This document shows, piece by piece, positions 1 to 13,067 of a stretch of 64,000 nt of DNA. The notes under the pieces were generated by a model. The model made no database searches and was not told the DNA's origin. It worked only from the letters and a program-made list of their open reading frames with translations. The position numbers and the translations under genes are program-made. Each line of letters begins with the position of its first letter. The stretch's first letter is position 1. This DNA comes from Circinella umbellata (lineage: Eukaryota > Mucoromycota > Mucoromycetes > Mucorales > Lichtheimiaceae): NCBI GenBank assembly GCA_025093555.1, contig JAIWNF010000032.1, forward strand, positions 372,001-436,000, given 5' to 3'.

Positions 1-28
1 AATTTTTATTTATATATATTTATTGTAG

Positions 29-272
29 CATTTGAATGATAATACAGAAATTGTCGGTGGATCGCCATATGGGGCAGGAACTATAACGTAAGAGTAAATG
101 TCATGTTACGTATTATTTTGTACTTACCCAATAATATATTGCTTTCTGTTGTATATATAGGAATCCTGATGGATCAAGACAACCATCAAAGAAGGAATTG
201 GAAGTAGCTCGTACTCAAGGTGAACTATTTGGAAACGTAGTTGCTACCCATATTTGCGGACGTAAACATTAA
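29..272 (+). CDS. 3' end of a WrbA-like NAD(P)H:quinone oxidoreductase (partial)
   Basis: Two terminal exons are visible, 29-87 and 161-272, joined across a GT-AG intron. The first follows an intron acceptor (TAG at 26-28), so the gene begins outside the window. The peptide contains GGSPYGAGT followed by DGSRQPS and an ELEVARTQGE stretch. This is the C-terminal signature of the WrbA/Ycp4/Pst2 flavodoxin-fold family, where the SPYGA loop helps bind FMN. Family members reduce quinones by two electrons and protect against oxidative stress, in the cytosol or at the plasma membrane. The stop is at 270-272. Which paralogue this is cannot be judged from about 57 residues, but family membership is clear. 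Confidence 0.85.
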
Positions 273-1004
273 CAGATAATTACATAAAAAAAACAATAAT
301 TTGTCCAAAAAAAGCTGTTATCCAAAAGTATAAATATAAACCAAGTTCATGTTATACTTATATTAGACATGTTTTACATTCTATAAATATATATAAATAA
401 AATATTATTGTTTGTTGAGCTAGTCTATTTGTTTTAATAATCAGAAAATGCATTTATAACTCTTTGTCCTGTTGCTATATGCAATAATGATATGGTTCTC
501 TACCTTTTTTTTTTGGCACATACGATTATTGGTTATTTAACTAAAATTTTCTACAAAAAGATTTATTATATCTTTAAGCATTACTTGTTGTCTACATATA
601 TGTATAATAGCTTATACTGCAATTATGTTTTCTTTGTTTCAATGGATTTGATAATCGGAAACCTACAAGGCAATTTGAAGTGTGGAGTTACAAATGTTAA
701 TGGACAGTTATCATTGGTCCTTTACCAGCAGCAGCAAGCAGCAAGCAGCAAGCAGCAAACAACAAAGCACCATTCAACACTAAAATACTGTAACTCCTTC
801 TTTTTCTTTCTTCTGTCATTATTATTATACTTGGCGTCCTCTTTTTTTTATTACGTCCCTGAAGCAACACTCACAGAAAAAAAAACACATTTTTTCTTCA
901 AGTTCCCTATTTTTTTCTTTTTCTTTTTCTTTTCTTTTATTTTTATTTTTACCGTCCCTTCTTTTTCTTTAACAAAAAGGAAAAAGAAAACAAAAATAAC
1001 TCAA
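273..1004. other. Intergenic spacer with pyrimidine-rich promoter of ARS2
   Basis: AT-rich spacer between two + strand genes. AATAAA-like signals lie near 396-402 downstream of the WrbA-like stop. A short AGC-rich run sits near 727-758 and a long T/C-rich tract near 895-970 lies just before the ARS2 ATG at 1005. An open frame running from 492 into exon 1 of ARS2 is low-complexity and is not treated as coding. The tract looks like a pyrimidine-rich fungal promoter or 5' UTR. Confidence 0.5.
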
Positions 1005-4000
1005 ATGTCTGATCGTAGAAACTATTCTCCTGTTGGAAGAGGAGGTGGTGGTATGGGGTACGATTGGTCGGATGACGAATATTCTCCACGTACACATGGA
1101 CGAGAAAAATTTCGACGAGAAAGAAGTTTAGAACGCGATCATGCAATGTATAATCGACCTCCTCCTGATGACTATGATCGTTATGATCGTAAAAAGAGAC
1201 ACCGTCGTAGTATCACCCCACCAGAAGGTATATAATTGAATTATAGAAATCTCTTTAATTTTTTTTTGTTCTTGTTTATTATATATACATTTATTATCAA
1301 AATATTATGGAACAACAAATATTCTTATAATTTCTAACTAATTATCATATTATTAAAACCATGTAACATAACAAATTTTTATACTTTTCATTATTATAGA
1401 ACGTCGACATACTAAACGACGAGCTTCTTTTTCAAAGATGGGTTCACCTTCTCATGGCGATTATGGCCCAGTACCACGTGGAAATAATCAAAGAGAACTT
1501 GATTACCATCATCACCAACCAGACGGTGATCATTATATTCCTAATTATGAACGCGATGGATATACTCCAGCACCACGTTATAGCAATTTACAGCAACAAG
1601 AATCTCACAACTCTCCTGGATTTGGTGGTGATGGCAGAGGAAGAGGAGGAGAAAGAGGAGGAGATATTAATAATCGTAACAATAATAATAATGATAACAA
1701 TAATAACAGTGGACCCAATACTGGAGGTGGATACTCAATGATGGGAGGAGGTAATTTTTATTTATAATAATTTATTATGATTGATACTATTCGTTGATTT
1801 TTTATTTTGGAAAAACATGAAATGAATCAAAAAGGAATGTTGAAAGAAAGAATATTTATTTTTGGAACTGATCATCAAATTTATTCATTTAGATGGTGTA
1901 AATATGCCAATGATGGGCGGTGGATGGCCAGGAATGGGTCGAATGCCAGCACTTGATTTGGATCAACTCGACTATGTTATCTCTTTTAAACAATACTGCG
2001 AACATTTACGAAATATTCATTCACGAAGTCATTTTGATGAAGAGGAATTACAAAAACGCTATCAGGAATATAAGGATAAGGTGGTAGCAAAACAGTTAAA
2101 TACCTTTTTTAATAATAACAAAGAGAAACAGTGGTTTCAAGAGAAGTATCATCCAAAAATAGCTAAAGATCGAATTGAAGATACCAAAAAACGTCGATTA
2201 CAATATTTGGAAGAGTTTAAAGATGATCTTTCAAATGGCAAATACGATGATGTGGATTATGATGTATCAGCTGCTAATACCAAGGTAGCCGCCACGGCAA
2301 CAATTGCAACAGAAACAGCAACGACAACAGATAACAACGGAGAGATAACAGAAGAAAAAGAAGGAGATATAGCTGCACAAGAAAATTCTGAACAAAAAGA
2401 AGAACAAAAAGAAGAACAAAAAGAAGAACAAAAAGAAGAACAGAAAGAAGAACAGAAAGAAGAAGACACAGAGATGACATCAACAAAAGAATATGAAGAT
2501 CATTTGATTATCAAGACTGTACCTCCAACAATTGCACGACAAAAGATTATTGAGGTAAAAAAAAAAGAGAACAGAGTTTTTGTTGGTTAAGTTAACATTG
2601 TAATGATGGTATATATCAATGAATTAACACTATCTTCCCTTCAAAAAAAATCAGATGTGTAATGGCGTGGAAGGATTTGAATATGTTGTATTATCCGAAC
2701 CTAGTCCAAATAAAAAGTTTCATCGTATTGGTTGGATACATTTTAAGCAAGGCACAGATATGCAAAAAGCATTCAATGAATTGGATAGTCGAAAGGTGTC
2801 GTATATTTTATCTATTGTTATTATTACTATATACATGATATCATTCATGATAATAAGGGTGGTGTTAACATTATTTAACAAATATTATAATAATAACAAT
2901 AATTACAATAATAATAAAGATCGACGATTTTGTTTTCCATTTGGCGATGAATTACAAGAATCAATATCAATCAAGGACGTCCAAAATTACGCCTGAAATT
3001 GCTTCCACTACTAAACGTCTTGAAAAGGATATAGATCAAGCTAAACAGTTAGCAAAGCGTTTGGAATCGGAACTTGGTGATGATATAAATGTATTACAAT
3101 TGGTACTAAACCGTGCAAAGGAAGTGATTGCAAAACATAAGAATGAAATTACTACTACTTCAACAGAAACAACAGAAGCAAAAGATGAGGATAATAATGA
3201 TAAGTCAAGTACTGCTGATGATATGGATACCGATGTTCCCGCTAATAAGAATAGTGAAGAACATTGGGAATTAAAGAAAGAATTGGATATGATATTGGCT
3301 TACTTGAGACATGTTCATATGTATTGTTATTATTGTGCTTTGGAATGTGATTCGATTGAAGAAATAAATAGACGATGCGTTGATCCGCATTATCGAAAAA
3401 CTTTGACATCATCAACAGAAGAAACAGATACAAAACAGCAATCTAAAATTGACAAAGCTGGTAAGTAACAAGTTTAAATTATATTATTATAGATCAAAAG
3501 ATCGAGTTTTTTTTAACTTGAACTCCTTTTTATATATCTTAAATAGGAATACAATGGACAAAGAACATTGATCAAAAAATTAACATGAAGATCATTCCTG
3601 CAGATGATCATGAACTTGAGCGGTTAGGAGGAAAAATATTGAAAAAGTAAGTTATTGTGTGTGTGAGAGTAAGAGACAATATGTGTAAATTAGAGTTGTT
3701 GTGGTACATAGGTCATCAATGCCAAAACAAAAAAGCGAATCTCAGAATACTCTTGTATAGTTTTACTGACACTTCTGTTATTGTTGCTAGGGAAACGGAT
3801 GCTTATGTAAAAGAACATGTATTGAAAGAACATGAAGCTAAATACAAGTGTCGAGTAGGTGAATGCGCAAAAGCTTTCAAAGGTTTCGAATACGTCGAAA
3901 AACATATTTTTTCAAAACATCCTGAAGAAATTGATGCAATCAAGGAGGAAGTAGATTACTATAACAATTATGCATGTGATCCAAACCATTTGATTCAAGC

Positions 4001-4511
4001 CAATAACCCAAATCTCAATAATCCTGGTATGCCAATGGGCATGGGTAATACAATGCCAATGGCAATGCCTTTTATGATGGGTATGAATAGTGGTGGTCCT
4101 GGTGGTGGCATGCGCCCACCTCCTATGGGCCATGTTCCACCTGGTTTTGGTTCTCCTTGGGATACAATCCCAAGAATTGGGTTTGGTGATCCTAACTGGG
4201 CCATGGCGGCAGCTGCAGCAAATGCTGCTGGTGGCGGCCGACGAGGTGGACCAGGTGGACGCAAGAATATTAATGAGCGACTTGGTAATACACCTGGAGG
4301 ACCAGGTGCTTCAAAGTAAGTCCTTTATATATTCTATGGTGGATGCCAACAATAACATACATGAAATTATTTATTGATAACAAAAATGCATACACGATTT
4401 TATAGTTATGATTTAGATGATAGTAACCTTCCAAAAGATCCACGTCAAGTTAAGTCATATGTTGATTTGGATGCTCCAGCTGAAGGTGATGCTGATATTT
4501 CATTCTATTAA
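1005..4511 (+). CDS. ARS2: ARS2/SERRATE zinc-finger RNA-processing scaffold
   Basis: Eight exons: 1005-1227, 1400-1750, 1893-2554, 2655-2795, 2920-3460, 3547-3646, 3791-4315 and 4406-4511, giving 882 residues. The N-terminus is Arg/Ser/Asp-rich and low-complexity. From exon 3 it carries the conserved ARS2 core (LDYVISFKQYCEHL, then KEKQWFQEKYHP). An RRM-like region and a helical segment follow (exons 4-5). The C-terminal C2H2-type finger reads CRVGECAKAFKG with H-x4-H spacing (about residues 690-715). The end is Gly/Met/Pro-rich with a short acidic tail. ARS2 links the nuclear cap-binding complex to RNA decay and 3'-end processing, and to small-RNA pathways. Exon 3 contains a repeated KEEQ run that is probably length-variable. 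The ATG at 1005 was chosen because the frame is open and protein-like from there. Confidence is high for the family. Confidence 0.95.
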
Positions 4512-5311
4512 TAAAAACTTTTAATAAATGAATGAGATCAGCATATATACTATTCTAAAATCAAAACAAAGCAAAACGAAAGAAACAAAAAAAAAAGTCA
4601 ACTACCTTTTTTCCCTTTCCATTCTCTCTCTTTCTCTCTTCTCTTTTCCTATCTTTTCTATCATCTCTATTTTTTTATCTCTATTTTTTCTTTCCTTTTT
4701 TTTTTTTTTACATGTATGTTCCTCTCTCTCTCTCTCTCTTTTTTTTATATATATCAAACACACACACACACACACACACACTCGAAACCTCGTACCACTT
4801 TCTTTTCACTATCCAAATACTTGAGGTTTGTCGTTTACTTTTCTTTTTCATTTGCATCATAAAACAACGCACCATATATATATATACGTGTGATTACTAC
4901 TTGACAAGAAATACATATAATACAAAAAAAAATATGTAAGCACAAAATCTTGCTATTCTTCTATGTTTTTTCTTTTATTTATAACAGGGTTTCGAAGAGA
5001 GGAAAGAAGAGGAGAGTTTTTAAATTATTCAATTGGAAATACATATATTATGGAGGGAGAGGGCGTGCATGAGAATATAGATGCTTTGTTGCTGTATATA
5101 TAAATTTGTAAGAAAGAAAAAAAAAAAGAAAAAAAAAATAATAGTCAAAAAAATAATAAAAAATAAAGTTTACTTGTGAGGGCGAAAACATATACTTTGT
5201 GTTGTCAATATAAATAATGTCTTGTTTGGACTGTCAATGTATATATTTATGCGCGTGTGTGTGCATATAAAATGCTGAGATGATATAGATATATAAATAA
5301 GTATTTTTGTT
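4512..5311. other. Intergenic spacer between convergent genes, with microsatellites
   Basis: Spacer between the ends of ARS2 (+) and the apyrase (-). It contains T/C-rich tracts, a (CT)n run at about 4721-4739, a (CA)n run at about 4759-4781 and A-rich stretches near 5115-5165. No protein-like frame is present. It presumably supplies both 3' UTRs. Confidence 0.6.
4759..4781. repeat. (CA)n microsatellite
   Basis: About eleven uninterrupted CA units, preceded within 20 bp by a (CT)n tract. Confidence 0.9.
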
Positions 5312-7784
5312 TTAACTGTCTGGACTACCGCTATTACTATTTGAACTTGCTCGATTTGCCAAATTGACCGCAGATGAAGAACTTCGTAATGGGATACGGT
5401 TTTCGTTTGTTGTTGGGAATAAGGTTGCATGGCTATCACCACTATATCGTTTTTTACTCCAATATTTCATAGAGATAGCACTTTGGGATCGAGAAGAAGG
5501 CCCTAATGTTGCCATTGGGGTGGGTCGACCTGTAGGACTATTAGTACCGCTACCACTAATGTTAATCGATACAGTATCTAATTGCTCTGAAAATGTATCC
5601 ACATCAATTCCATTTGACATTTGTTGAGATGCTGATCTTCCTTTTAATATTCTTGATGCCCATGTTCTTAAAGCAAGTGTTGATCGAGATAAGGCTGTCC
5701 CAAGTGCACTGGCTAATCTATAAGGTGACGCTAATGATGATGATGTGTAGTTATTACCCAACAGACCACCATTCGGACCTTCCCAACGAGTTTCTTCCAA
5801 AGATCGTCGTTTTCTTCCCACCTTCTTGTAAGCACACCATAAAAAGACAGAAAAGCAAAGCATGATAAGCATTAATGTCATGGTATCCAAATGCATTGAT
5901 TTAGACCATAATGAATCTAAAACATCTGTTGCATTATCAATATTCAATGGCTGTTGTTCTTTTCCTTGTTGATCAACACCACCTGAAGCGCGTTGTTTTG
6001 GAAGTTCTACGCCATCTGCAATCGGATGTGCTCCCTCATCATCCGTGGTATGACCTTGGTAATCATTTGAATCCACTAATGGAATTTGATTTGCCACATG
6101 AAGCACCATAGCACCCAATGTCCAAGAGACTTGAATATCATTAATTGTATCAATACTTTGAAAAGGCGGGCTCCAATTTTTAGATTCGATCGATTCGATC
6201 GATTGTTCCAAAAGTTCTTGATCATTTGGAACTGTGCCGTGGGCTGGATCGACAAGTCGTGGAATTTCAATACCTTCGTGTAAAACATTAACTATCCACG
6301 CTGACTTAAAACATTGCATTTGATGATGCTGAATATCCGTTGAATCCATATCCTTGTGTTCCTTTGCGATTTCATCCCACTCCTTGTGACAATACTCAGA
6401 TGCCTTTTTTTCATATTCGGTAAAATCGTAAACACCGCCTAACCCGAGGATGTCGTGTGAAGAATACCAGTATTCGGAAATCCCCACAAATTTATTTACA
6501 GACCAATCAATATCAGGTGTATGGACACCATTAAATAAGCAAGGTTTGGTTGGACAATCGGCATCCTTGTTTAATAAAGGTGAGGTGTATTCTAAACATT
6601 GACTAAATGATCCAGTACCATGTAGTGTTAATGGAACACTTGTTGAACGAGAGTCCGTGATATTAAGACTGGGAGGAAGACATGGGTCATCCAAATGAAG
6701 CGTTCGATGCTCGTCCAATAAATTCTTGCCACTTTTATTCTCTTGATGAGCTTGTTTGACACGTTCTTCAAGATAGCGTCTTCTTGCTTCATTACTACCG
6801 TATCCTAAAAAGGTTGTTACAAATACATCGTATTCGACTTTTTTGCCGTCCAAGGTGTGTAAATAAATTCGACTCAAATCATCAAAATGTTCTTCACGTT
6901 GATGATGTTCAGGTTCAAATGCAATTTGAGCACTTGCACCACCCATATCCAAAAATCCGAATGTATGATGTTGTTCACCAGATTCACGTTGATTGCCATC
7001 CATGTAGGCTTGAATACTGTTATCAAATCCACCCATCAGATAATTAACAGCTACCCAGCCATAAATTCCTTCCAACTCTCCCGGGATCACACGGATATGA
7101 GTGTCACAATCACTAATGAAAAATGCATAGTTGTCATGGATATAATTGCATGTACTGTTCAATAAAGTTGTTCGTTCATTGCTAGGTAATAGTCGCACAC
7201 CAGCGGTTGCCATTAAAAATACAGGTGTGTCATTATGATTTTCTTTAGGTACAACTTCAGTGGCAAAATCCAAAAGTAATTTTAAATGATCTCCCACTTC
7301 GTTAGGTCGACTACCATAGGTGGATATACCTAAATTTATAAATTTACATTTTTCCCAAATTAATAATTCGTGTCGTTTTGTGTAAGCAAAATATGATATT
7401 AGAAAGAGAAACAAAAAGAAGCAAAATAAATAAAAAGAAAAAGAAACATGAGAAAAAAAAAAGATAATAATAGTAATGATAACCATGAAGATAAAGAAAT
7501 AAAACCTTACCAGGTTCTTCCCTTCGAGTCCATTTAAGGCCTAGTTGATCGCCACGTTCGACGATGGGTATACTGCCTTTAAGATCTTCAGGTGCCCAAG
7601 TAGATTTTACGTGTTCATGTTCTTTCCATGAATAGATATAGACTCTAGAACCAGATGATCCTGCATCAATTACAACACCATAACGTCTATTATTCTCCCA
7701 AGGTTCATCGATATCATTAATCGAAGAAGGTTCTTGTCGAGGTACAAAGGCTGCGTGCCGTTTTGTTAACAAATGTTCCCGCAT
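5312..7784 (-). CDS. YND1: GDA1/CD39 family apyrase (YND1-like nucleoside di/triphosphatase)
   Basis: Two exons on the minus strand, 7784-7511 and 7329-5312, give 763 residues. All five apyrase conserved regions are visible: DAGSSGSR (residues 40-47), ATAGVRLLP, GELEGIYGW, LDMGGASAQIAF and the C-terminal SWTLGAMVLH. Splicing restores the typical EPGIS motif. There is no N-terminal anchor. One membrane segment lies at about 570-591, followed by a Ser-rich basic tail of about 170 residues, as in Golgi Ynd1. The enzyme hydrolyses GDP/UDP released by glycosyltransferases in the Golgi lumen, so nucleotide-sugar import can continue. It is divergent to, and shares a 0.6-kb promoter region with, the SLC35-type transporter at 8403. 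Exact substrate range cannot be told from sequence. Confidence 0.95.
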
Positions 7785-8402
7785 TCAAGCCACGATTGGG
7801 ATTCTCGAATGTTATAACTCGTCCAGTATATATAAAAACAGAGAATTATATATATTAGAACGATGGGGAGGCTCAAGTAGTAAGATTATTTGTTGGCTGT
7901 TGTAATGATTTGCTATTTGTTCGTTGTTTATTTTTTTGTTGATGACAATAAGTTTGATAGAGAGTATGAAAAAGAGAGGAAGAGAAGAATGTCACCAAAT
8001 AAAATAAAAAAAAAAAAAGAAAACTGGAGGAGATGAGATTTAGATTGGTCTTTAAATTATTATAAAAATAGAAGAAGTATATTTAGTTCTCTTTTTCTTT
8101 ATTTTTAGATGAATTAAACAAGTTTACCTATAATATAAATAGAAAGTTTACTAATGAACTTCTTTCAAAAAAAAAGACGAGTATGCACAACAATAACATA
8201 TTTACAACACAAGTATCAAAAGTGGATTTTATGGCATCATTTTTGCCTAGTCACACAACGCTAATATTTTAAAGCAATGGAAGATATCGCTGCTGCTTCC
8301 GATTCTTCTTCGCAGAACCTTTTTTTTTTTTTTGGTTCAGGTTCCTGACAACCTTTTTATTTTATTTTTATCTTCTTTCGCAGCAGCACAAAATAATAAC
8401 AC
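7785..8402. other. Divergent promoter region
   Basis: Head-to-head spacer between the apyrase (-) and the SLC35-like gene (+). It is AT-rich with A/T homopolymers near 8010 and 8320-8334 and a C/T-rich tract immediately before the ATG at 8403. No clear TATA box or open frame. Confidence 0.5.
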
Positions 8403-10382
8403 ATGGCTGACATTGAGAGTCGGCCATCCCGGCGACGATACTTTTTGGGTATCTGTGCATTGATCGCCGTAGTATTTATATGGGTCAGTTCGTCATTTGC
8501 AATGAATGTAAGTTCATTCTATTATTAATAAAGTTGCTGGCGATAAGAGAAAATTCTTTCGATAATAATAATGATAACGAACTTTCATATTTATATATTT
8601 TAGAGTATATTTGGAGAACAAAATTATGATAAACCATTCTTAGTGACATATCTCAATACAGCTACCTTTTCGTTTTATCTTATACCACTATTATTCAAAC
8701 GTAGACGAAAAGATGTATTTTCTGCGGAAGAGTATGCAAAGTTCGTCTCTCTCTTTCTCTATCAATATGAAAGGGGTTTTTTTAATAAAAAAAAAACCTC
8801 CTTTCATTATTTATTATATCAACAAAATTAACTTTATGGTATTATTATTTACAGATTAATCATGCATGAAGATCCTACAACAAGTTACCAAACAACAAAT
8901 AATAATGCTGAGGTATATTTTTATATATAAAATGAAAGATGGATGGAGATACATATATACTTATCATCTATTACGAATTTATAAAGTTGTCAAGTCAACG
9001 ATCAAGTTTATCATCGGAAGGAAGTAGAAATGATACACAAAGATCAACATTGGTTGTGTCAGATGAAGAACAATTACCAAGTAGTAGTAGTCATAATCGA
9101 CTTAATACAATCGAAACAATTCGATTAAGTTTAACATTTTGTATCCTTTGGTTTTGTGCAAATTATTCAACTAATGCTAGTTTAGCATATACATCAGTTG
9201 GAAGTAGTACAATTTTATCATCTACATCAGGTAATTTTTTCCTTGCTTCTTTCATTATTTGTCTTTCTCATTAAAGTTTCGTTTTTGTTTTGTTTCTACA
9301 GGTCTATTTACTTTGGCTATTGGCGCTCTATTTCGTGTTGAAAAAATCACATTAATTCGAATTGCTGCAGTAGCTGTCAGGTAAATATATATCTTTTGTT
9401 TCTATTTATTTATGGATCAACATCCCGCCCAAGCATATCCAAAAAAAAAAAAGATGGACAATTACTTATATATATAAATTAGCTTTGGTGGCGTTGTTTT
9501 AGTATCTTATTCTGATCACGAATCAGCAAACAAGAAACCAAATGAACAACCTACTGCTGAAATGATTGAAGCCTCTGCTCCATTAATTGGAGACTTTTTG
9601 GCACTTACTGGTGCTTTCTTTTATGGTTGCTATACAACCTTATTAAAATATCGTATTGGTGATGAATCCCGAATTAATATGCCATTATTTTTCGGCTTTG
9701 TGGGTGCTTTCAATGTGTTGATGTTATGGCCTATATTGCCAATATTACATTGGCTCGGCCTGGAAACTTTTGAATTACCTCATGGTGGAATATTATGGAC
9801 AACATTGCTTTTAAACGCTTTCATTGGAACATTTGTGTAAGTTTATATATAATAATGAGTGTAAATACAATATATAAATAAGGATGTCAGTATGAGTTGT
9901 ATATTAGAGCTGCTGTTTAATCATTATTATATTATATAGATCTGACTATCTTTGGTTGTTATCTATGCTTATGACTTCTCCTCTCGTTGTAACATTAGGC
10001 ATTTCATTAACGGTAACTATTATTGATGGATAGATTGATTGGTTGGACAAAAAAATTGGAACATTTCTCTTTTAAAAAGTTGGTTTGAAAACTAAATCAG
10101 ATTATTTAATTTTTAATATGTAATTAGATCCCTCTTGCACTGATGGGTGATATAATATTCAAACATATCATACCCAATCTTCAATATGCAGCTGGCGCTG
10201 TATTGGTTCTTGCAGGATTTTTTGCCGTCAATGTTGCTACATTATCCGAAGTTGAAAACAGAGCTATATACGCGGATCGCGAGATTATACCACAAGATGA
10301 TGATACTTCCACAGCTATTGAAAGATCACTTAATAATAACAATGAGCAACAAGAACCACCCACATTATCATTATCACGATAG
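8403..10382 (+). CDS. SLC35F5/THI74-like membrane transporter (drug/metabolite transporter superfamily)
   Basis: Eight exons: 8403-8507, 8604-8740, 8855-8912, 8987-9230, 9302-9380, 9483-9836, 9940-10012 and 10128-10382, giving 434 residues. The protein has about ten hydrophobic helices. A hydrophilic Ser-rich loop sits between helices 2 and 3. The family pattern is conserved: WFCANYSTNASLAYTSVGSST, then STSGLFTLAIGALFRVEK, then SDYLWLLSMLMTSPLVVTLG. This matches the SLC35F5 / yeast Thi74-Yml018c group, which lies in vacuolar or other endomembranes. Its substrate is not securely known. The C-terminal tail is acidic and Gln/Asn-rich. The 3' splice site of exon 4 is the least certain boundary. 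Confidence 0.9.
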
Positions 10383-10699
10383 CATAATTTATAATAATAT
10401 TTTTAATGATTAACTTTGTACCATTTTTTTTTTATTCTTACCTGTAATACATTATCTAAACATATTGTCTATTTTTTTTTACTTATCAGCAAAAGTGTAA
10501 GCGTGATATGCGTGTACAACCTCAAATTTGGGAAAAGTCCGTCAATTAAAATAAATGGGCCACCAACGCAAATTGACGTGGCAGAACAAACCCATTCCTG
10601 CGGAGGTCCTCTTGTTCGCACCTTTTTATATAGTCTAACCCTCTTCTTTTTATTATTATTATTATTGGCTTCGTTAAATTTTTCGTGCCAAGAGTATAT
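10383..10699. other. Short intergenic spacer, WBP1 promoter
   Basis: AT-rich spacer of about 317 bp. A TTTTATATAG motif near 10624 lies about 75 bp upstream of the WBP1 ATG and could act as a TATA element. Nothing else is recognisable. Confidence 0.4.
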
Positions 10700-12507
10700 A
10701 TGATGAGAAGTCCAATATTATTAGCTACCATAGCAATCTCATTTTTAATTACTCTTTTTTCTTATGTCGAAGCAAAATCAGTAACAGGTGATCGCGTCTT
10801 AGTTTTATTGGATGATCTCGCGGATAAAGACTTGTATTCACGATTCTGGCAATCCTTACAAGGTACATATACATATTCCTTTATTAGTTTTTCTCGTCAT
10901 TACACGACATATAATATATAGAGCAAAGAGAACATGTATCTAATATGAATTGTAGACCGCGAATATCAACTTTCATTCACAACCTCTGCTGACGAACGAC
11001 CCGCCATTCTTGAGAAATATGGAGAATTTCAATACGACCATATCATTCACTTTGCGTATAAGTCTAAGGGTAAGAAAAAAAAAAGAATAGAAAAAAGGGG
11101 TAGCTTTGTACTGTTTTGCGTTCTTTTTTTTATTAACGTTTGACGTGAATACATATATACACAATACATAACATAGATATCGCAAAGCACAAGAGTTTTG
11201 GCAATGTTCAATTAGTAAAGTTTGTGAATGATGGTGGTAACTTACTTGTTGCTACTGCCAATGATCCTAGTTTAGCCATTCGAGATTTGGCTGCCGAATT
11301 CGATATTGAATTTGATGCTACAGGCACAAACGTATATGATCACAAGGATACAGAACACGATCTTATTTCAACATCGCGTATTGAGGCACCAGCCAGTATT
11401 ATTGACGACATTAAAAAGCCCATCTTGTATCGTGGTGTAGGATTGTACTTGGGTGAAACCCCTATGCTTAATCGTATTCTTAAAGCAGAATCAACAGCAT
11501 TCAGTTCAAACGGATATAGTGCTTCAACATCTGGAAGTGATGATATTGAACTTGTAGCAGCAATGCAAGCCAGAAATTCGGCTCGAGCCACATTTTCTGG
11601 TTCCCTCGATCTATTTTCAGACAGGTGTGTTGGAAAAAAATATAGTCTATCGTGAAGAATTAATCGATTAATTGTATATGTTATATGGTATAGTTTTGCC
11701 GAACGAAAAGTGGAACAAACTCGTCCCAATGGCACTGCTAAAAGGTAAAAACTTGATTCATATTATACTTAAAATATAAGTACATATATCCCTGTGTATA
11801 TGTAGGGATTAATAAATGTTTCTTATAGACAAGTCCCATCAGGAAATATTGAATTCGTGGAACAACTTAGCAAATGGACCTTCCAAGAAAAGAGTGTTCT
11901 CAAGGTAGTTGATCATCGCCATCATAAGGTTAATGAAACCAGTCAACCTGAGTATTATAGAATTAAAGATGAAATGGTAAGAGTAATAATGGGATCAAAA
12001 TCAAAAGAAAGGTCACGATAATTTTTATGTTACGTCTATTATGATTATTTCAACTAAAATATATTAATTATATGTTTACTTTTTTAGATGTACATTCTCG
12101 AAGTATCTGAATATGTCAATGACCAATGGGTTCCTTTCAAAGCAAACGATATTCAGCTCGAAATAATCATGCTTGATCCCTATATCCGTACTACTCTTAA
12201 GCAAGTCCCTGTTGCAGCTGAACATCATTATGGTCGATTTACTGCACATGTTACTTTACCTGATGTTTATGGTGTTTTCACACTTAAAGTAAATTATAAA
12301 CGACCCGGACTTACTTATTTACTTGCCGAGGATGTTGTTGCTCTTCGACCTTTCAGACATAACGAGTATGATAGATTCTTAACTGCAGCTTATCCGTATT
12401 ATGCATCTGTTGGTAGCATGATTGTAGGTTTTGTTGTATTTAGCTTGGTATGGCTATCAACTTGGGGAGGTCAGGATTTAAAGAATACCAAGCAAAAAGC
12501 ACAATAA
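10700..12507 (+). CDS. WBP1: Oligosaccharyltransferase 48-kDa subunit (OST48/WBP1)
   Basis: Six exons: 10700-10862, 10956-11069, 11177-11624, 11694-11744, 11829-11976 and 12088-12507, giving 447 residues. A cleavable signal peptide (about 1-25, ending SYVEA) is followed by GDRVLVLLDDL. The luminal domain contains FVNDGGNLLVA and a conserved SFAERKVEQ-type segment, and one membrane helix lies at about 412-433 near the C-terminus. The KNTKQKAQ tail is lysine-rich, as expected for an ER type I protein. Wbp1 is an essential, non-catalytic subunit of the complex that transfers the dolichol-linked glycan to Asn in the ER. An in-frame GTG at 10685 was ignored because ATG 10700 gives a normal signal peptide. 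Length matches the family. Confidence 0.95.
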
Positions 12508-13067
12508 CATTTATACGTATATAAATAAATAAATAATAATAAAGAGTCGTGTATATTTCTTATCTTTATATATTTTATTATTACTTATTTCTAACTTTTT
12601 CTAAAAAGAAAATGGAGACGTATAGATATAAACCGTACATACTCTAAAACTAAGCGTATTATTGTTCTTTCGATAATTAATAGCTTTAAAAAAAACTTTA
12701 CTTTGTTGCTATATTAACTAATTCGCGAAATTTCGATATGATCTGATGTACCCCATATTATTATTACTATATAAATGCTATTTATTCAGGTCATTATTGT
12801 CGTTACTATCTTTATTAACAAACTGTTTGTTATTTATGATTTTAATATCATCCAATATTAGAAATCCGAGACTTTAAGTCTATCCATCAAAAAGATTGAA
12901 TAAAATAGGGTTCCTCATTTTCAGTTTCTTTTTAACAGTAATACCTCTTTTTCATTTTATTTTACATATACGTATCTACTACTCAATAATTTATACTTAT
13001 TAAATTTATAATACCATTATTCATAAATACACCACGATAATCATAAATAATATCAGAATTTGCACTT
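12508..13067. other. Intergenic spacer
   Basis: AT-rich sequence without a protein-like frame. AATAAATAAATAATAATAAA at 12522-12541 is the probable polyadenylation region of WBP1. Confidence 0.5.

Noticed and set aside
492..1004. Open frame upstream of, and in frame with, ARS2 exon 1
   Set aside because: Phe/Leu/Tyr-rich translation of T-rich promoter DNA. The protein-like sequence starts at ATG 1005.
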